Of a stretch of DNA of 64,000 nucleotides, positions 43,960 to 54,260 are shown in pieces. Made by a program: the position numbers and the translations under genes. Source of the stretch: Neopestalotiopsis rosae. Lineage: Eukaryota; Ascomycota; Sordariomycetes; Amphisphaeriales; Sporocadaceae. The notes beneath the pieces are model-generated. The model saw nothing but the letters and a program-made list of their open reading frames with translations, was not told where the DNA came from and did no database searches. Position 1 is the stretch's first letter; the number at the start of each line of letters is the position of its first letter. Where the stretch lies: the NCBI GenBank assembly GCA_023078685.1, contig JALGAS010000002.1:2480001-2544000 (forward strand), given 5' to 3'.

Positions 43960-45780
43960 ATGGTGAGACCTGGATTCCGAGAAGAGCTCTCCAATGAGCC
44001 CTTCATACCCTCGAATCCTCCACCAGACTCGCGCACGAGCCGGTCATCACGGCAATCGACCGAGATCGAGAGCAAGACGCCGCAGAGACACTGCAAGATC
44101 TTTCACAAGACAGACTGGGCTCTGGAGATCCTAAGCTCCATCTTCTCGGTGCTCTGCCTCATTGGAATAGCGATTCTTCTCGCCTATATTCAAGGACGGC
44201 GACTCTCGTCGTGGACACTGGCTGTCTCGCCCAACGCATTCATATCCGTCTTGTCAACGGCATCAAACGCATTTCTGATTCTGCCCGTCTCAGAATGCAT
44301 CAGTCAGCTAAAGTGGTGGCATTTGTTAAAGTCCAAAAGATCTCACAGGTATAGCAATCTGACTTTACTTTATCCTTTCGTTGAAACTTGGTTCTAATCA
44401 TGTCGTTGTTCTAGGCTAGAAGATTTGCAGCTATTTGACAATGCCAGTCGCGGACCGCTGGGATCCATGAAATTCTTTTGGCGCGTCCCGTCCAAGTCGA
44501 TGCTGCCGTACGTTGGGTGCGTGGTGACTATAGCCGCCATTGCAATCAGCCCCATGATTCAGCAGATTCTTCGATTCGAGTCAAAGCGGACGCAAATCGA
44601 CGGGGCTTTTGCTACAGTACACACCTCGCAGGTCTACGACTTTGGTAGTCAATGGGATTCGACCATGGATGGAATGACCTTTCGTACGCTCTCCGTCTCA
44701 CATTCTCACTCATGAGTATTTTACTAATAACCTGATTCGCTAGAAACGACCCGAGATGGTCCAATGCACGCCGCGGTCGCCGTAGCCTTGTACGGAGATA
44801 TACGACTTCCAGGTATGACCTGTCCCACGGGCAGCTGCGACTTTGAACCCTTTGGATCTTTTGCCATCACGAGCGAATGCGAGAACGTCAGCACGAGTAC
44901 AACGTCAGACTGCCAGTCCAGCAACACCACGGGCTCCGAGTACTGCACCTTTACGACGCCGTCCGGGTACAACATTAGTGCTCACACGAGCTTCTCGGCG
45001 CACACGGGTTTCACGTATACCAAGATCAACACCACAGAAGACACGCTGGGCGATGGCGTTGACGTCAGGGCAGACGACATCTTCACCCTGGGTCTGTTAC
45101 GTTTCCAGGGGTCGCAAACCGCCACGACGTGGAAAGACAGTATGGAGGCGTACGAGTGCGTATTCAGGTACTGCGCAAAAGAGTATACGGACTGGAGCGT
45201 AGCCAACGGTTCCGTGATCACAGGACAGGAGCAGGCCTACCCCGTGAACCTCACCCAGCAGGGTCCCGACATTGGCTTCACCGTCCTGGACGAGGAGAGC
45301 TACCCCTACAACGGCTCCTTTTCCATCTGGTACCAGGACTGGGCCAACATGCACACCATCCTCGCCGACGCATTCGAGCCGGCGGGCTCGTCCACCATGG
45401 AGGTCATCAACTCGCTGTGGGTGGCCGACGACATCCCCCAGCTCATGGCCAACGTGTCGTCGGCCATGTCGTACCGCATCATGTACGGGCCCAACAGCAC
45501 CGCGACGCGGTTCCCGGCCTACGAGGAGGCCACCTTTATGGAGGTGTACTGGCTGTGGCTCATACTGCCGGCGCTGCTCGTGCTCGCGTCGTGCCTGCTG
45601 CTCGTGGTCGTCATGTGGGTGACGCACCGCGAGAAGCAGCTCATCTGGAAGTCGTCCCTCACGCCCTTTCTCCTGTCCGAGACGTCCTGGCCGCTTATTG
45701 CTGCGGGCCAGAGGCCGTTGTGGACAAAGACGGGACTGGACACGCGGACGGGTGTTATAGCCAATCACTTGACGAAATGA
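43960..45780 (+). CDS. DUF3176 multi-pass membrane protein
   Basis: Three exons, 43960-44348, 44415-44683 and 44744-45780, encode 564 aa. Introns of 66 and 60 nt are GT..AG and phases close. The layout is that of the fungal DUF3176 family: a Ser/Pro-rich cytosolic N-terminus, membrane segments at about 54-77 (LSSIFSVLCLIGIAILLAY), 88-110 and 152-172 (VGCVVTIAAIAISPMIQQ), a large Cys- and Asn-glycosylation-rich extracellular loop (CPTGSCDFEPF; NTTGSEYCTF; YPYNGSFSIWY; ANVSSAMS), and a last membrane segment near 486-511 (LWLILPALLVLASCLLLVVV) followed by a short cytosolic tail with KSSLTPFLL. The family is expanded in filamentous ascomycetes and its function is not established. A location in the plasma membrane or secretory pathway is inferred from topology. 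The gene's third exon is GC-rich toward its end. Confidence 0.88.
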
Positions 45781-45988
45781 GGGACGAGTTTTGTGTTTCT
45801 CGAATAGTTGATCGATTACATAGTAAATGATGCAATAACGATGTTATGAATCCAAAAGACTTGGTTCTTTTCTTCTTAACTCATGCTTGGACTATTTCAA
45901 ACAGAATGTGATTGTGATGATTTATGTCTGTATATATATGCGCTTCTCGAATTTCTAATAAAATCCACCAAGAAACTCTTGCCACATC

Positions 45989-47014
45989 TCAAAGAGTGAC
46001 AATAACCTTTTGAGCCGAGACGCCCTTTGACAGGTGATCCACACCAGCCTGTACACTCTCCAGACCTTTACCCACAACAAATGGCTCCGGAGCCGGTACA
46101 AAGGAACCGTTGGCCAGCGCGCGGGGGAGATAGTCCTTCCAGACCGCCGGGCCGACATGATTGCCCCGGATAGAGAGGGAGTAAATATGCTTGGACCGCG
46201 TGCCCTCGGGGCACTCCGGAAAGCCCGGCGTCACCGTCGCCACAGACTTCTTCCCACTACCAATCTGAGCCAGAAACTCGAGAATAGGCGTGCCGGGGCG
46301 CGGTCCGCCGATGCAGTCCAGCACGCCGGCCAGAGTCTTGCCCGCAAAGGCGCCAACGAGATCCGCCACCACGGTCGGGCTCTGGTAGTCGAGGACCCGG
46401 GCGGCGCCCAGCCTCTCGGCCAGGGCAAAGTTCCTGGCCGACGCCGTGGTCACGACCTCGTAGCCGGCGGCCGCGGCCAGCTGGATGGCGTTGCAGCCGA
46501 CGCACGACGCACCGCCCCAGACCAGAAGCGTTTGCCCGTTGGACGGCCTGGGCGGCTCCGTGGGCAGCTGCAGATCTAGATAGTCCTCCTGGAAGAGCCC
46601 CGCGGCCGCGGTGGAAAAGCACAGGGGCACCACGACCGCGCTCTCGTAGCTCACGGCGTCGGGGATTCGGCAGCTCAGGACCGCCTCGAGGACCGTGTAC
46701 TCCTGGAAGCCGCCCATGTCGTTGCGGCTGTGGGCCAGCCAGGACGCCGTGCCCATGACGCGGTCGCCGTTTGCAAAGTCCGCGACGCCTGGGCCAACGG
46801 AGACGACCTCGCCGGCCACGTCGCCCCCCATGACCACGGGGTAGGTCAGGTTGTGGATTGCGTATTGTTGGTTCTTGCCGTCTATGGGGTTGATACCAAT
46901 GGCGTGGTTCTTTATGAGGATCTGCCCGTCCAAGGGGACACCCATGGGTGCGGGTTTGACCTGAAAAGGTCTTGCTTGCTTCTCCGGAAGCCAGGCGGCG
47001 GAATTGGAAGCCAT
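45989..47014 (-). CDS. Zinc-type alcohol dehydrogenase-like / enoyl reductase (MDR family)
   Basis: A single exon of 341 aa from the Met at 47014. The protein has the GroES-like N-terminal domain (AIGINPIDGK; YPVVMGGDVAGEVVSVGPGV; GDRVMG) and a Rossmann domain with LLVWGGASCVGCNAIQLA. The zinc ligands of true alcohol dehydrogenases are absent, which places it with the quinone oxidoreductase and trans-acting enoyl reductase group. It would reduce an activated double bond with NADPH; substrate unknown. No polyketide synthase lies in the window. The open frame continues 51 codons upstream to a Met at 47167, and this extension is Arg/Lys/Ser-rich without acidic residues, like a mitochondrial presequence, so two start sites are possible. 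The Zn2Cys6 regulator gene lies upstream on the same strand. The 3' end converges on the DUF3176 gene, 208 bp apart. Confidence 0.87.
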   Translation of the reverse strand: MASNSAAWLPEKQARPFQVKPAPMGVPLDGQILIKNHAIGINPIDGKNQQYAIHNLTYPVVMGGDVAGEVVSVGPGVADFANGDRVMGTASWLAHSRNDMGGFQEYTVLEAVLSCRIPDAVSYESAVVVPLCFSTAAAGLFQEDYLDLQLPTEPPRPSNGQTLLVWGGASCVGCNAIQLAAAAGYEVVTTASARNFALAERLGAARVLDYQSPTVVADLVGAFAGKTLAGVLDCIGGPRPGTPILEFLAQIGSGKKSVATVTPGFPECPEGTRSKHIYSLSIRGNHVGPAVWKDYLPRALANGSFVPAPEPFVVGKGLESVQAGVDHLSKGVSAQKVIVTL

Positions 47015-47795
47015 TGTGTATTGCCGTGCAAGTGTGTTGGAGATAGTTGGCCCACTGATTCCGGGTCGAATTGTATATCGAGGTATAAATGTTTTCACGG
47101 TGTGAAAGATGAGTTTGCTGTTGTATAGTTGGTGCAAGCGGCTGCTCAGGATCCTTTGTGTTGACATTTGATCTTTTCCCTCTGTGACCCGAGGAGATCA
47201 CCCTTTATATACTTGCAGAAGAAGCACCCATCAATGATACGCATGTTTTCTGAAAAGTGAGTCAAAGCAATTTCTAAGCAGGAGGAATTTGTATCATGAT
47301 GCTTGGAAGAGTGAATTAGCGAGAATTCCGACAGCATGAGATGTCCTTGTCAATATAGCGAGCGCAACGCTAACCAAAGCAGGCCAAGAGGCGATCCTGA
47401 GGGTCTATACGATTCTGAATTAGGCTAGCGTTGCGCGCCGTATTAGTCGAAACTTGAATATCTTCAGCGGCTCCGAGCCTGCGGAACCCCGAAAGGCAGT
47501 AATATAATCAAATATAATCGGACATAATGAATCGGGCACGGCTGAAATGTGCGAAGTCCGAAATATTCTTAAGGAGCAAAGTATGCCTGTCATCAGTACT
47601 GGACAATCGAAGCTCAAAGATAAGAGCTAGGGGTGGTGTTATCTACGGGTCGTGTTCCTCACTACTTGCAAAAACCGTCTAGCTAAGAAATCCAGACCAG
47701 ATAATCATACAGCCACTCAGAATGTACTCTTTGTCGATGTTTGGCTCCTAATAATGGGTTGTTAGCACTCGATGGTTTGCAACTCAAGGATCAGT
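47015..47795. other. Intergenic: reductase promoter/leader and regulator 3' UTR
   Basis: The first ~150 bp may encode an N-terminal extension of the reductase. TTTATATA at 47202-47209 lies about 35 bp upstream of the distal ATG on the minus strand and could serve as its TATA element. No other feature. Confidence 0.45.
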
Positions 47796-49571
47796 TCACC
47801 ATCCTTCACCTACACTGGCAAGAACATTTGCTTGTCCGAGTCCCATATTCGCGCCAATCCACAACAAGCAGTCTCTTGCATACTCTCTCTGTATATCGTG
47901 CAAATATGGCACCCGTGTAAGGGCGTAAAGTGGGTGGAGTAGAAGCAAGCCGCCAAGGTGTTTGCCCGAATCGGAGATCTCTGTTGTTTTGGGTAAATCA
48001 TTGATGAATTCCGGGAGACTGTGAGTCAGGTGATATGGTATAGACGCAGCAATATCTCGAAATATCACGTGGATGCTATCCAGACAGTGATCGTAGTGAA
48101 TGGCCCCTGAGTCATACGATAATCTCAACATGAGGGTAATTAGCAGTATCCGAGCCGTGCGGAACACATTCCATATACCCGCGACGTAGAGGTCAAAATA
48201 AGTGTCGATGTTACCAGGCCAAAACCCTGCTGGTATACGTTGTGGGGACTTTCTCTGGCATGCTATTCCAGCTGTAGTTGATCGGAAGTCCAGTGGCCTC
48301 GTATCTTGCCATTCGGAAAAGAGCAGACTCAAGGCCACAGCATCTTTTTTTAATTCCGTCATATGAATGGTGTCATTCGCAGCAATCAACTGCTCACTTC
48401 TCGAGTAGAGCTTCTCGACCCCGGCTAGCAAGTCCCCAAGGCTGCCGCTGGGGCTGCGTAGATTGGGGACAGAGAACATTGTGTCCAACTGTAAATGATC
48501 ATGCTTAGTAATGATTTTCGGGTGCAGGTATAATCGTTCACTTCGCTTACACGAAATTGCTCAAAGAAGCCTTGGCCCACTACATGCAACCCGTTGATGG
48601 GCGCATGGTTAACCTTCATCAGTGCCGCGAGACCTTTGGCATGTATTTCGTGCGCGCCACGGTTGTCAGGACTAGCTATCATGATCTGAAATTAAAAGTG
48701 AGAGAAATTAGCTAGTGATTGCAGATTATCTCAAGTTGTAATATGACTCTCAGTATACCTGATAGATGCCTAGTAGCATTGCAATGTATCTGGCTTCTTT
48801 GGTCGGTTCCGCGGCTTGGTTGTCGATGGCCTTGGCCAAAGATCCGAGCAGCCCTTGATAAAAGGATTCACTCTTGCGCATGATGGCAGGCCTATTCAGT
48901 GGCTTGGAATGGCTCACAAATCCCACTGCCTGGCAGGCTCTAGCCAGGTCGGATTTGGGCCCGAGGCGTCGGACCATCTTCTCGATACCGGCCAAGAAGC
49001 CTTGAGAGATATGCTCATTAGTGGATACGACGCAGAAATCATAGTAAAAGGCCCGAAGACACAATGCGTTGCTCTGTGCATCGGAAGTCTCTGGAGGTAT
49101 GTTATCTTCTGGCAGATCACTGCCAGTCCCTGGAATAGGCGATCTCCTGGGCAAGGTACACTTTCGGGCGGCAGACGAGAAAGTGGCAATCTGGCTCTGG
49201 GCTCGGGGTTCATACTGGCGAAAGTCTGCAGTACCCCGAACATCGTAGCCACTACAGCAGCGATTCGCCTTGAGGCATCGCATGCATGACTGTAGATATA
49301 AGGTCAAAAAGATTTCCTAACCCCATCTCTGCCCAACAAATGTGTGCTGCGACGAAGGATGCACAATGGCGGAGGATGATGGCGTGACACCTGCAGGGAA
49401 AAAGCCTACCGGTCGAGTCTCGTCGCACTATATGCATAAACTACACATTAGCTGTCACGGTCCAGGATCTCCGGGACATCAATGAGTGTCCTCAATGTGG
49501 CTGCTCTTGCGCACCTTCTTGCGCCGCATTCGGCAGGAGCCACAGCCTTTGGATGGACCAAGATAGACCAT
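47796..49571 (-). CDS. Zn(II)2Cys6 fungal transcription factor
   Basis: Five exons on the minus strand: 49571-49515, 49427-49410, 49289-48759, 48685-48551, 48488-47796; 477 aa. The binuclear zinc cluster is complete only after splicing: Cys10 and Cys13 (exon 1, GCGSCRMRRKK), Cys20 (exon 2, CDETRP, just six codons), and Cys27, Cys30, Cys37 (exon 3, SCMRCLKANRCC), the canonical CX2CX6CX6CX2CX6C spacing. The rest matches the C-terminal fungal-specific regulatory region of this class (for example RAFYYDFCVVSTNEHISQG, LGIYQ-IMIASPDN, IHAKGLAALMKVN, GFWPGNIDTYFDLYVAGIWN, LLLLHPLYALTR). Such proteins bind CGG-type half sites and often regulate nearby genes. The reductase gene 782 bp downstream on the same strand is the nearest candidate target. 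All five exons are phase-consistent. Confidence 0.9.
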
Positions 49572-50402
49572 GATTGCCCTTCATGTAGGGTTTCGCCACA
49601 CAGTCGCTCAGATTCACGTGACGCCAGAATTATCCCATATGATTGATGATTTGAAAGGTTCAGAGGTCAGGTCAGAGACCGTCGCGTCGCAAAGCTCTTG
49701 AAGCAATGAAGTCAAGAGTCAGCTTAGGCTCCGAGTACGTAGTGGATTACTTTAGCACTCGCGGAGTTAATGATTTCCGAATTGGGTCTTGTTTGCTGCT
49801 TATGTCCGAACTTGGTTTATAAGCACGAGTATATTACTCTGTCATTCCGGCATCACTACTGATTTCCATGAGATGATAATAATGATAATGTTTATGATAG
49901 TAATGAACTGACACAGTGGAAATAATTAGGGTTCTACTTTGGCTTATTAAATCGTTATGGATCGTCATGTACATGCAAAAAGTCATCCACATTGAAAAGT
50001 TTCCGACATTGGTGTTTACTCTGGTTGAATTCCGAGATCGCTAATTAAGTGTAGCTAAACTCGGGAGAAAAGAAAGCTTAAGCAACATTCGGAGGTACGC
50101 TGAGATTGAATCCGCCAATGGCTTTGCTTCCGAAGTATTCTTAAGGTCTTCAAAGGAACGTTGAGCGCTTCTTTGACAGAGAAAGCTTTTGAATGCCTAG
50201 CTCTACTGCCTGAACCATAACACAAAGAAAACCATACATATTGTCTCACATCAATTTTTTGTCGACAAGTTTTCTGCATCTTATAATCAATCTATTTATA
50301 CAACCATCTTGAACCAACCGACTATCACCTCAATTCTAGCACCGAGAGCTCACAGCCTGCAAGATCCCAAGTAAAACTGCCAGAAAGAACACCTCGCCCA
50401 TA
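49572..50402. promoter_or_regulatory. Divergent promoter region: regulator / 185-aa gene
   Basis: This 831-bp spacer between the Zn2Cys6 gene (-) and the 185-aa gene (+) is AT-rich in the middle (49840-49960, with TGATAATAATGATAATG). TTTATA lies at 50293-50298, about 105 bp before the ATG at 50403. No other feature. Confidence 0.45.
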
Positions 50403-50960
50403 ATGCCCCAACACAGTCTCCCAATTCGCAACTCGGGAGACGAAGCTTCCAACACATGGCCGAAGTTACCTCAGCCCCTCGGACCAATACCACGACCTAT
50501 GGGCACTCGAGGTCGAGGCGCCGATTCGACGGGCTGGTTCGCTCAAGATCAGCCAACGCCAGCAACGCCCCGAGCAGTGAATACGCCACAGGCTCATCCG
50601 TTTATAAAGATGCCTCGAGATCAAACAGGGATCACGCAGGCACAACAACAGGAGCAGTTGTACAAAGCGGGGTTGCTGTTCCAACAGCTGGACCCGCCGA
50701 GAAGAGGAAAGGGAAGCTCGAAGAGCGTGAGATTCTCACCCTCTCCAAGGCAAGCGGTCCGGCAATCAAAATCTAGACTTGTTGAGAGGGCGTGGAGGAT
50801 ATTCAACAATGAGGTCTTTGACATCCACAACGAAGGAGGCGGAGAAGACGACCCCGAACTCCATGGGCTGATGGAAAACATTTTGAACATGATGTGGGAT
50901 CAGATTCATCAGAAGGGCGTTGTGCCGCTGATCGAACTGGCGAATCGCGAAGAGTATTGA
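50403..50960 (+). CDS. Unrecognised 185-aa protein
   Basis: I do not recognise the family. The gene is a single exon. The N-terminal ~115 residues are Pro/Gln/Arg-rich and disordered (PQPLGPIPRPMGTRGRG; TPRAVNTPQAHPF) with a short helix QAQQQEQLYKAGLLFQQL and a basic KGSSKSVRFSPSPRQ. The last ~60 residues look folded and acidic, with RLVERAWRIFNNEVFDIH, DPELHGLMENILNMMWDQI and VVPLIELANREEY; that amphipathic pair could be a small protein-interaction domain. Absence of signal peptide and membrane segments suggests a cytosolic or nuclear place. A TATA-like element and an A-rich leader precede the ATG. Confidence 0.65.
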   Translation: MPQHSLPIRNSGDEASNTWPKLPQPLGPIPRPMGTRGRGADSTGWFAQDQPTPATPRAVNTPQAHPFIKMPRDQTGITQAQQQEQLYKAGLLFQQLDPPRRGKGSSKSVRFSPSPRQAVRQSKSRLVERAWRIFNNEVFDIHNEGGGEDDPELHGLMENILNMMWDQIHQKGVVPLIELANREEY

Positions 50961-51450
50961 AACAAACATGGGAGCCCAACTAGCAAAACGGGGTTGCAAC
51001 AAAGCAGCAAAAGAGAGGGGAAAGGGCCTTGACAAAGTTGGCTATATGACGAAGAGGGGAAGGAATCATATTGACGTCGGTCAGATGTATGGCTTCAAAT
51101 TATGTATCATGAGTGCCTTTCATGATTAAGGACATGCGTGGCTAATTTATGCAGGGTTATGATCAAAGGTAGCAGTTGACTTGAAATACACATGTATGCA
51201 GTCGTGAGACGACTCCTGCCTACCTTGCGCATAACTCCCAAGTAGAGAAGGAAAGAACAACCGCTTGCATCTCCCCACCAAATTGAGGTACCTCGCCCTT
51301 TATGTTAATTTGTCATGGAGTGAAAAAAATGACCTGCATTCAATACACTCTGAATTACAACCAAGTGTGTTGAGCTGCCCATGATTCAGAATCCACGTGT
51401 ACCTGATTATTTGTGTTACAGCATAAGCACTCGAGAAGTATATTGGCATC
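50961..51450. other. Intergenic spacer
   Basis: Holds the 3' UTR of the 185-aa gene and the promoter of the following gene. No distinct element seen. Confidence 0.45.
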
Positions 51451-52370
51451 ATGGCTACAAAGCGAAACGCCAAGCGCAAGAGCTACGAGGAGCACGATGA
51501 CTCTGATCAGTCAGTCGGCGATGCTGACAGAGGCAGAGGCAAGCAGAAGCGCCCTGTGAAGCGAAGCAAAGACGAAAGTCTGTCTCGCCTTGATGATTCA
51601 GGAGACGACGATCCTGGTCGAGATGACAGTCGGTGGGTCAAGTCTCGTCGCCGTTGAACCTGTATCATGCTGACTCAGGAGATTCAGAGAATTCCAGAAC
51701 TGGTCTCAGTGGCTCGACAACCTCAATCGTAAGGAAGCCGAGGCAGGCAAGGACTTCATAAGGTCTTCGGAGAAAAGCGTCCGCAAGCAGACTGAAGAGC
51801 TGAGGATGCGAATGAAACAGGGAGAGAATGCACTGTATGGCTGACCCCTGCTCCACCTCACCCGCCAAGTATCATTTTACTGATGGTGAATCTAGGAAAG
51901 CACACGGGCAAATCATTAGCACTATCGTCAATCAACTCTACCTGGAAAGTGCACAGCCAGAAGAGCTAGCTCATAGCAGCCAAACTCTTCAGGATCAAGC
52001 ACAAGACGCCATCGCTACGTATCGAGACATGATCACGAGTTTTCGGGACATGGACGAGACTTTGCACCAGATGTCGCCAATTGAGCTGCCCGTTGACACC
52101 ATCGACAAGGACAAGCGCGACGTCAAGCAAATCATGCAGTATGCCCGCGATAACGGCGAAAAGCTTGCAAGGGGCCATTTGGCACCTTACACCTATGAGT
52201 CACCAGTCAAGGATAAATCCGAAATCAGTGCCCATGAGCAGACTGCAGCAAGCATGTTCCAAGCCAGCCGCAAGACCGTCCGAGATAGTGTTGGCAATGT
52301 GATTACGAAGCAGAAGGATGGTCTGCGGCAACTCATCAGCATACTTCCGGCAGCTCGGGACCACCTTTAA
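51451..52370 (+). CDS. Unrecognised 270-aa nuclear-type coiled-coil protein
   Basis: Three exons, 51451-51632, 51679-51834 and 51896-52370, give 270 aa. Introns are 46 and 61 nt with CTGAC/CTGAT-like branch sites and phases close. The N-terminus is very basic and acidic by turns (KRNAKRKSYEEHDDSDQS; GKQKRPVKRSKDE), with two likely nuclear localisation signals. From residue about 60 the protein is almost all helical with heptad character (FQNWSQWLDNLNRKEAEAG; VRKQTEELRMRMKQGENAL; DAIATYRDMITSFRDMDETLHQM). The C-terminus is RDSVGNVITKQKDGLRQLISIL. It looks like a small structural subunit of a nuclear complex, for example chromatin or kinetochore, but no family assignment is possible. The first intron is unusually short. 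Confidence 0.7.
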
Positions 52371-53274
52371 TATCTGTGAATGCTCTCAATCTGGGCACTT
52401 GTCTCTATGGTTGGACCAGATATACCGATCAGGCATAGCTGTCCGCATGAGGTCGTCTCCGGAGTGATTGACATCTTCCACCATTGCCACAAGCATGATT
52501 TTGATACTGGGGTTGTTGTTGAAGCCTTGTTTCGCACCCAAGAAAGCTTCGAGTCCTCTGTACGGGAGGTTGTTGGTTCCCTGCAAGTTGAGTCAGATTC
52601 TTTCCTTGACTTGCATAAAACCTGTCGTTATGCTAATCCTGATCTTGCAGACTGGTCAAGCATGTATGGAAAAGAATTTTGGAGCTTTGGGACGCCAAGA
52701 CTATCAAGTAGATGTAGGGTGTAGACAAGCTAATTGCTGAGGATGAAAGTGTAAAATTCACCCTTTATATTGCAAACATGAAATTTACGAAGTGAAGCTC
52801 ATCGAGAGAGCACTGGAGCATCTGAGATGCGTATCATGCCTCAACTCTTGGTTTTGTTGATTTCTCTGTCCAGTACTCCAAAAACTTCACCCAGACCCGG
52901 CGGTCAGTCTCTTTCACAGACCTCACAAGCGGAATGCGCAATGAGCAGAATAAGTGGACCCCGTCAAGACCTCGGCGCTAGACCTTGTTCGGATTAGCCA
53001 ATTGCACCCTCAGCCCGCCGTGGCCCGGCACCTGCCCGCCCCACACTGCGCACACTTTCAATTTTTCCAAACCCACCCAAATTCACTTGGAAAATTGGAG
53101 GTTTGGAACTTTCAGATCTGCCAACTCTCACCCACCGACACACGACCATTCCGTTTTTGCAGGCTCAAATTCCAACCTGGTGCGTACCCGAATCCCCAGA
53201 AGTTGTCAAACTTCCCCTTCTTTTCCTCTCTTTTGTTCCTTACTAACCTAGTCCTCCCCCGCCAAACAGTCAAG
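52371..53274. other. Intergenic with coding-like tract and RPL15 promoter
   Basis: A 115-codon frame (52380-52724) in the same phase as the preceding gene reads partly like protein (DTGVVVEALFRTQESFESSVREVVGS), and a textbook branch site and acceptor (TGCTAATCCTGATCTTGCAG) ends at 52651. It may be a small unnamed gene or 3' exons; evidence is insufficient for a model. The right part is the RPL15 promoter and leader. Confidence 0.35.
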
Positions 53275-54260
53275 ATGGGTGCCCTCAAGTACGTCGAAGA
53301 GCTTCAGAAGAAGAAGCAGTCGGATGTCCTGCGATTCCTCCTCCGCGTCCGCTGCTGGGAGGTATGTTGAAAAAAAAATTCTTCCGCTTTCGATCCTGCC
53401 GACGCGCAATGCGCACACATACGAACGAACATATGCATTCAATTGCAATCAATGGATGACCATGTGGACGCTCTTGTGTTTCCTCTCCTCGATTGGGGCT
53501 CTCTGTCTGGCGCCTGGCTCCTCTTGGACCACCAAGAGAAGAATTTGCGAGCCTAGCCATCCACAGAGTCCTCGATCGGGCGATGAAGAACCCGTGTCTT
53601 TGCTATACAGTCGTTGAACATTTGCTGAGACTGCATCAATATAGCTTCGTCAGTTGAACGTCATCCACCGTGCTTCCCGCCCTTCGCGCCCCGACAAGGC
53701 CCGCCGTCTCGGTTACAAGGCCAAGCAGGGCTACGTTATCTACCGTGTCCGTGTCCGCCGCGGTGGCCGCAAGAGACCCGCCCCCAAGGGTGCCACCTAT
53801 GGTACGTTTACGAAACTTTTTTCAGCAGGACTGCCGTCACATCGAGACGCCAGTTTCTATATCCAAAAAGCCGCTACTAATACCCATCACAGGCAAGCCC
53901 ACCAACCAGGGAGTCAACCAGCTGAAGTACCAGCGCTCCCTCAAGTCGACCGCTGAGGAGCGTGTCGGCCGCCGCTGCGCCAACTTGCGCGTCCTGAACT
54001 CCTACTGGATCAACCAGGACTCCACCTACAAGTACTACGAGGTCATCCTCGTCGACCCCCAGCACAAGGCCATCCGCCAGGACCCCCGCATCAACTGGAT
54101 CGTCGCCCCCGTCCACAAGCACCGCGAGTCCCGCGGCCTTACTGCCACTGGCAAGAAGTCCCGTGGTCTCAACAAGGGCCACCGCTACAACAAGACCAAG
54201 GCTGGCCGCAGAAAGACCTGGTTGCGCCACAACACCCTGTCCCTCTGGAGATACCGATAA
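53275..54260 (+). CDS. RPL15: 60S ribosomal protein L15 (eL15)
   Basis: Three exons, 53275-53361, 53645-53801 and 53893-54260, encode 203 aa, exactly the family length. Intron 1 is 283 nt, by far longer than usual here; intron 2 is 91 nt. The protein starts [18 protein letters not shown] and has [19 protein letters not shown] across the first junction, [20 protein letters not shown] across the second, then [18 protein letters not shown] and ends [15 protein letters not shown]. eL15 lies deep in 25S rRNA near the exit region of the large subunit and is needed for early 60S assembly. The codon choice is strongly C-ending, as expected for a highly expressed gene. Confidence 0.98.

Noticed and set aside
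45097..45830. Long open frames on both strands across the DUF3176 third exon
   Set aside because: They are GC-rich shadow frames of a well-supported gene, Arg/His/Pro-rich without domain character.
46034..46579. 181-codon plus-strand frame opposite the reductase
   Set aside because: Antisense shadow of a GC-rich coding exon.
53453..53630. Box C/D snoRNA in the first RPL15 intron
   Set aside because: GCGATGA (53580-53586) and CTGA (53625-53628) are only about 38 nt apart, the C box is imperfect, and flanking bases do not pair.
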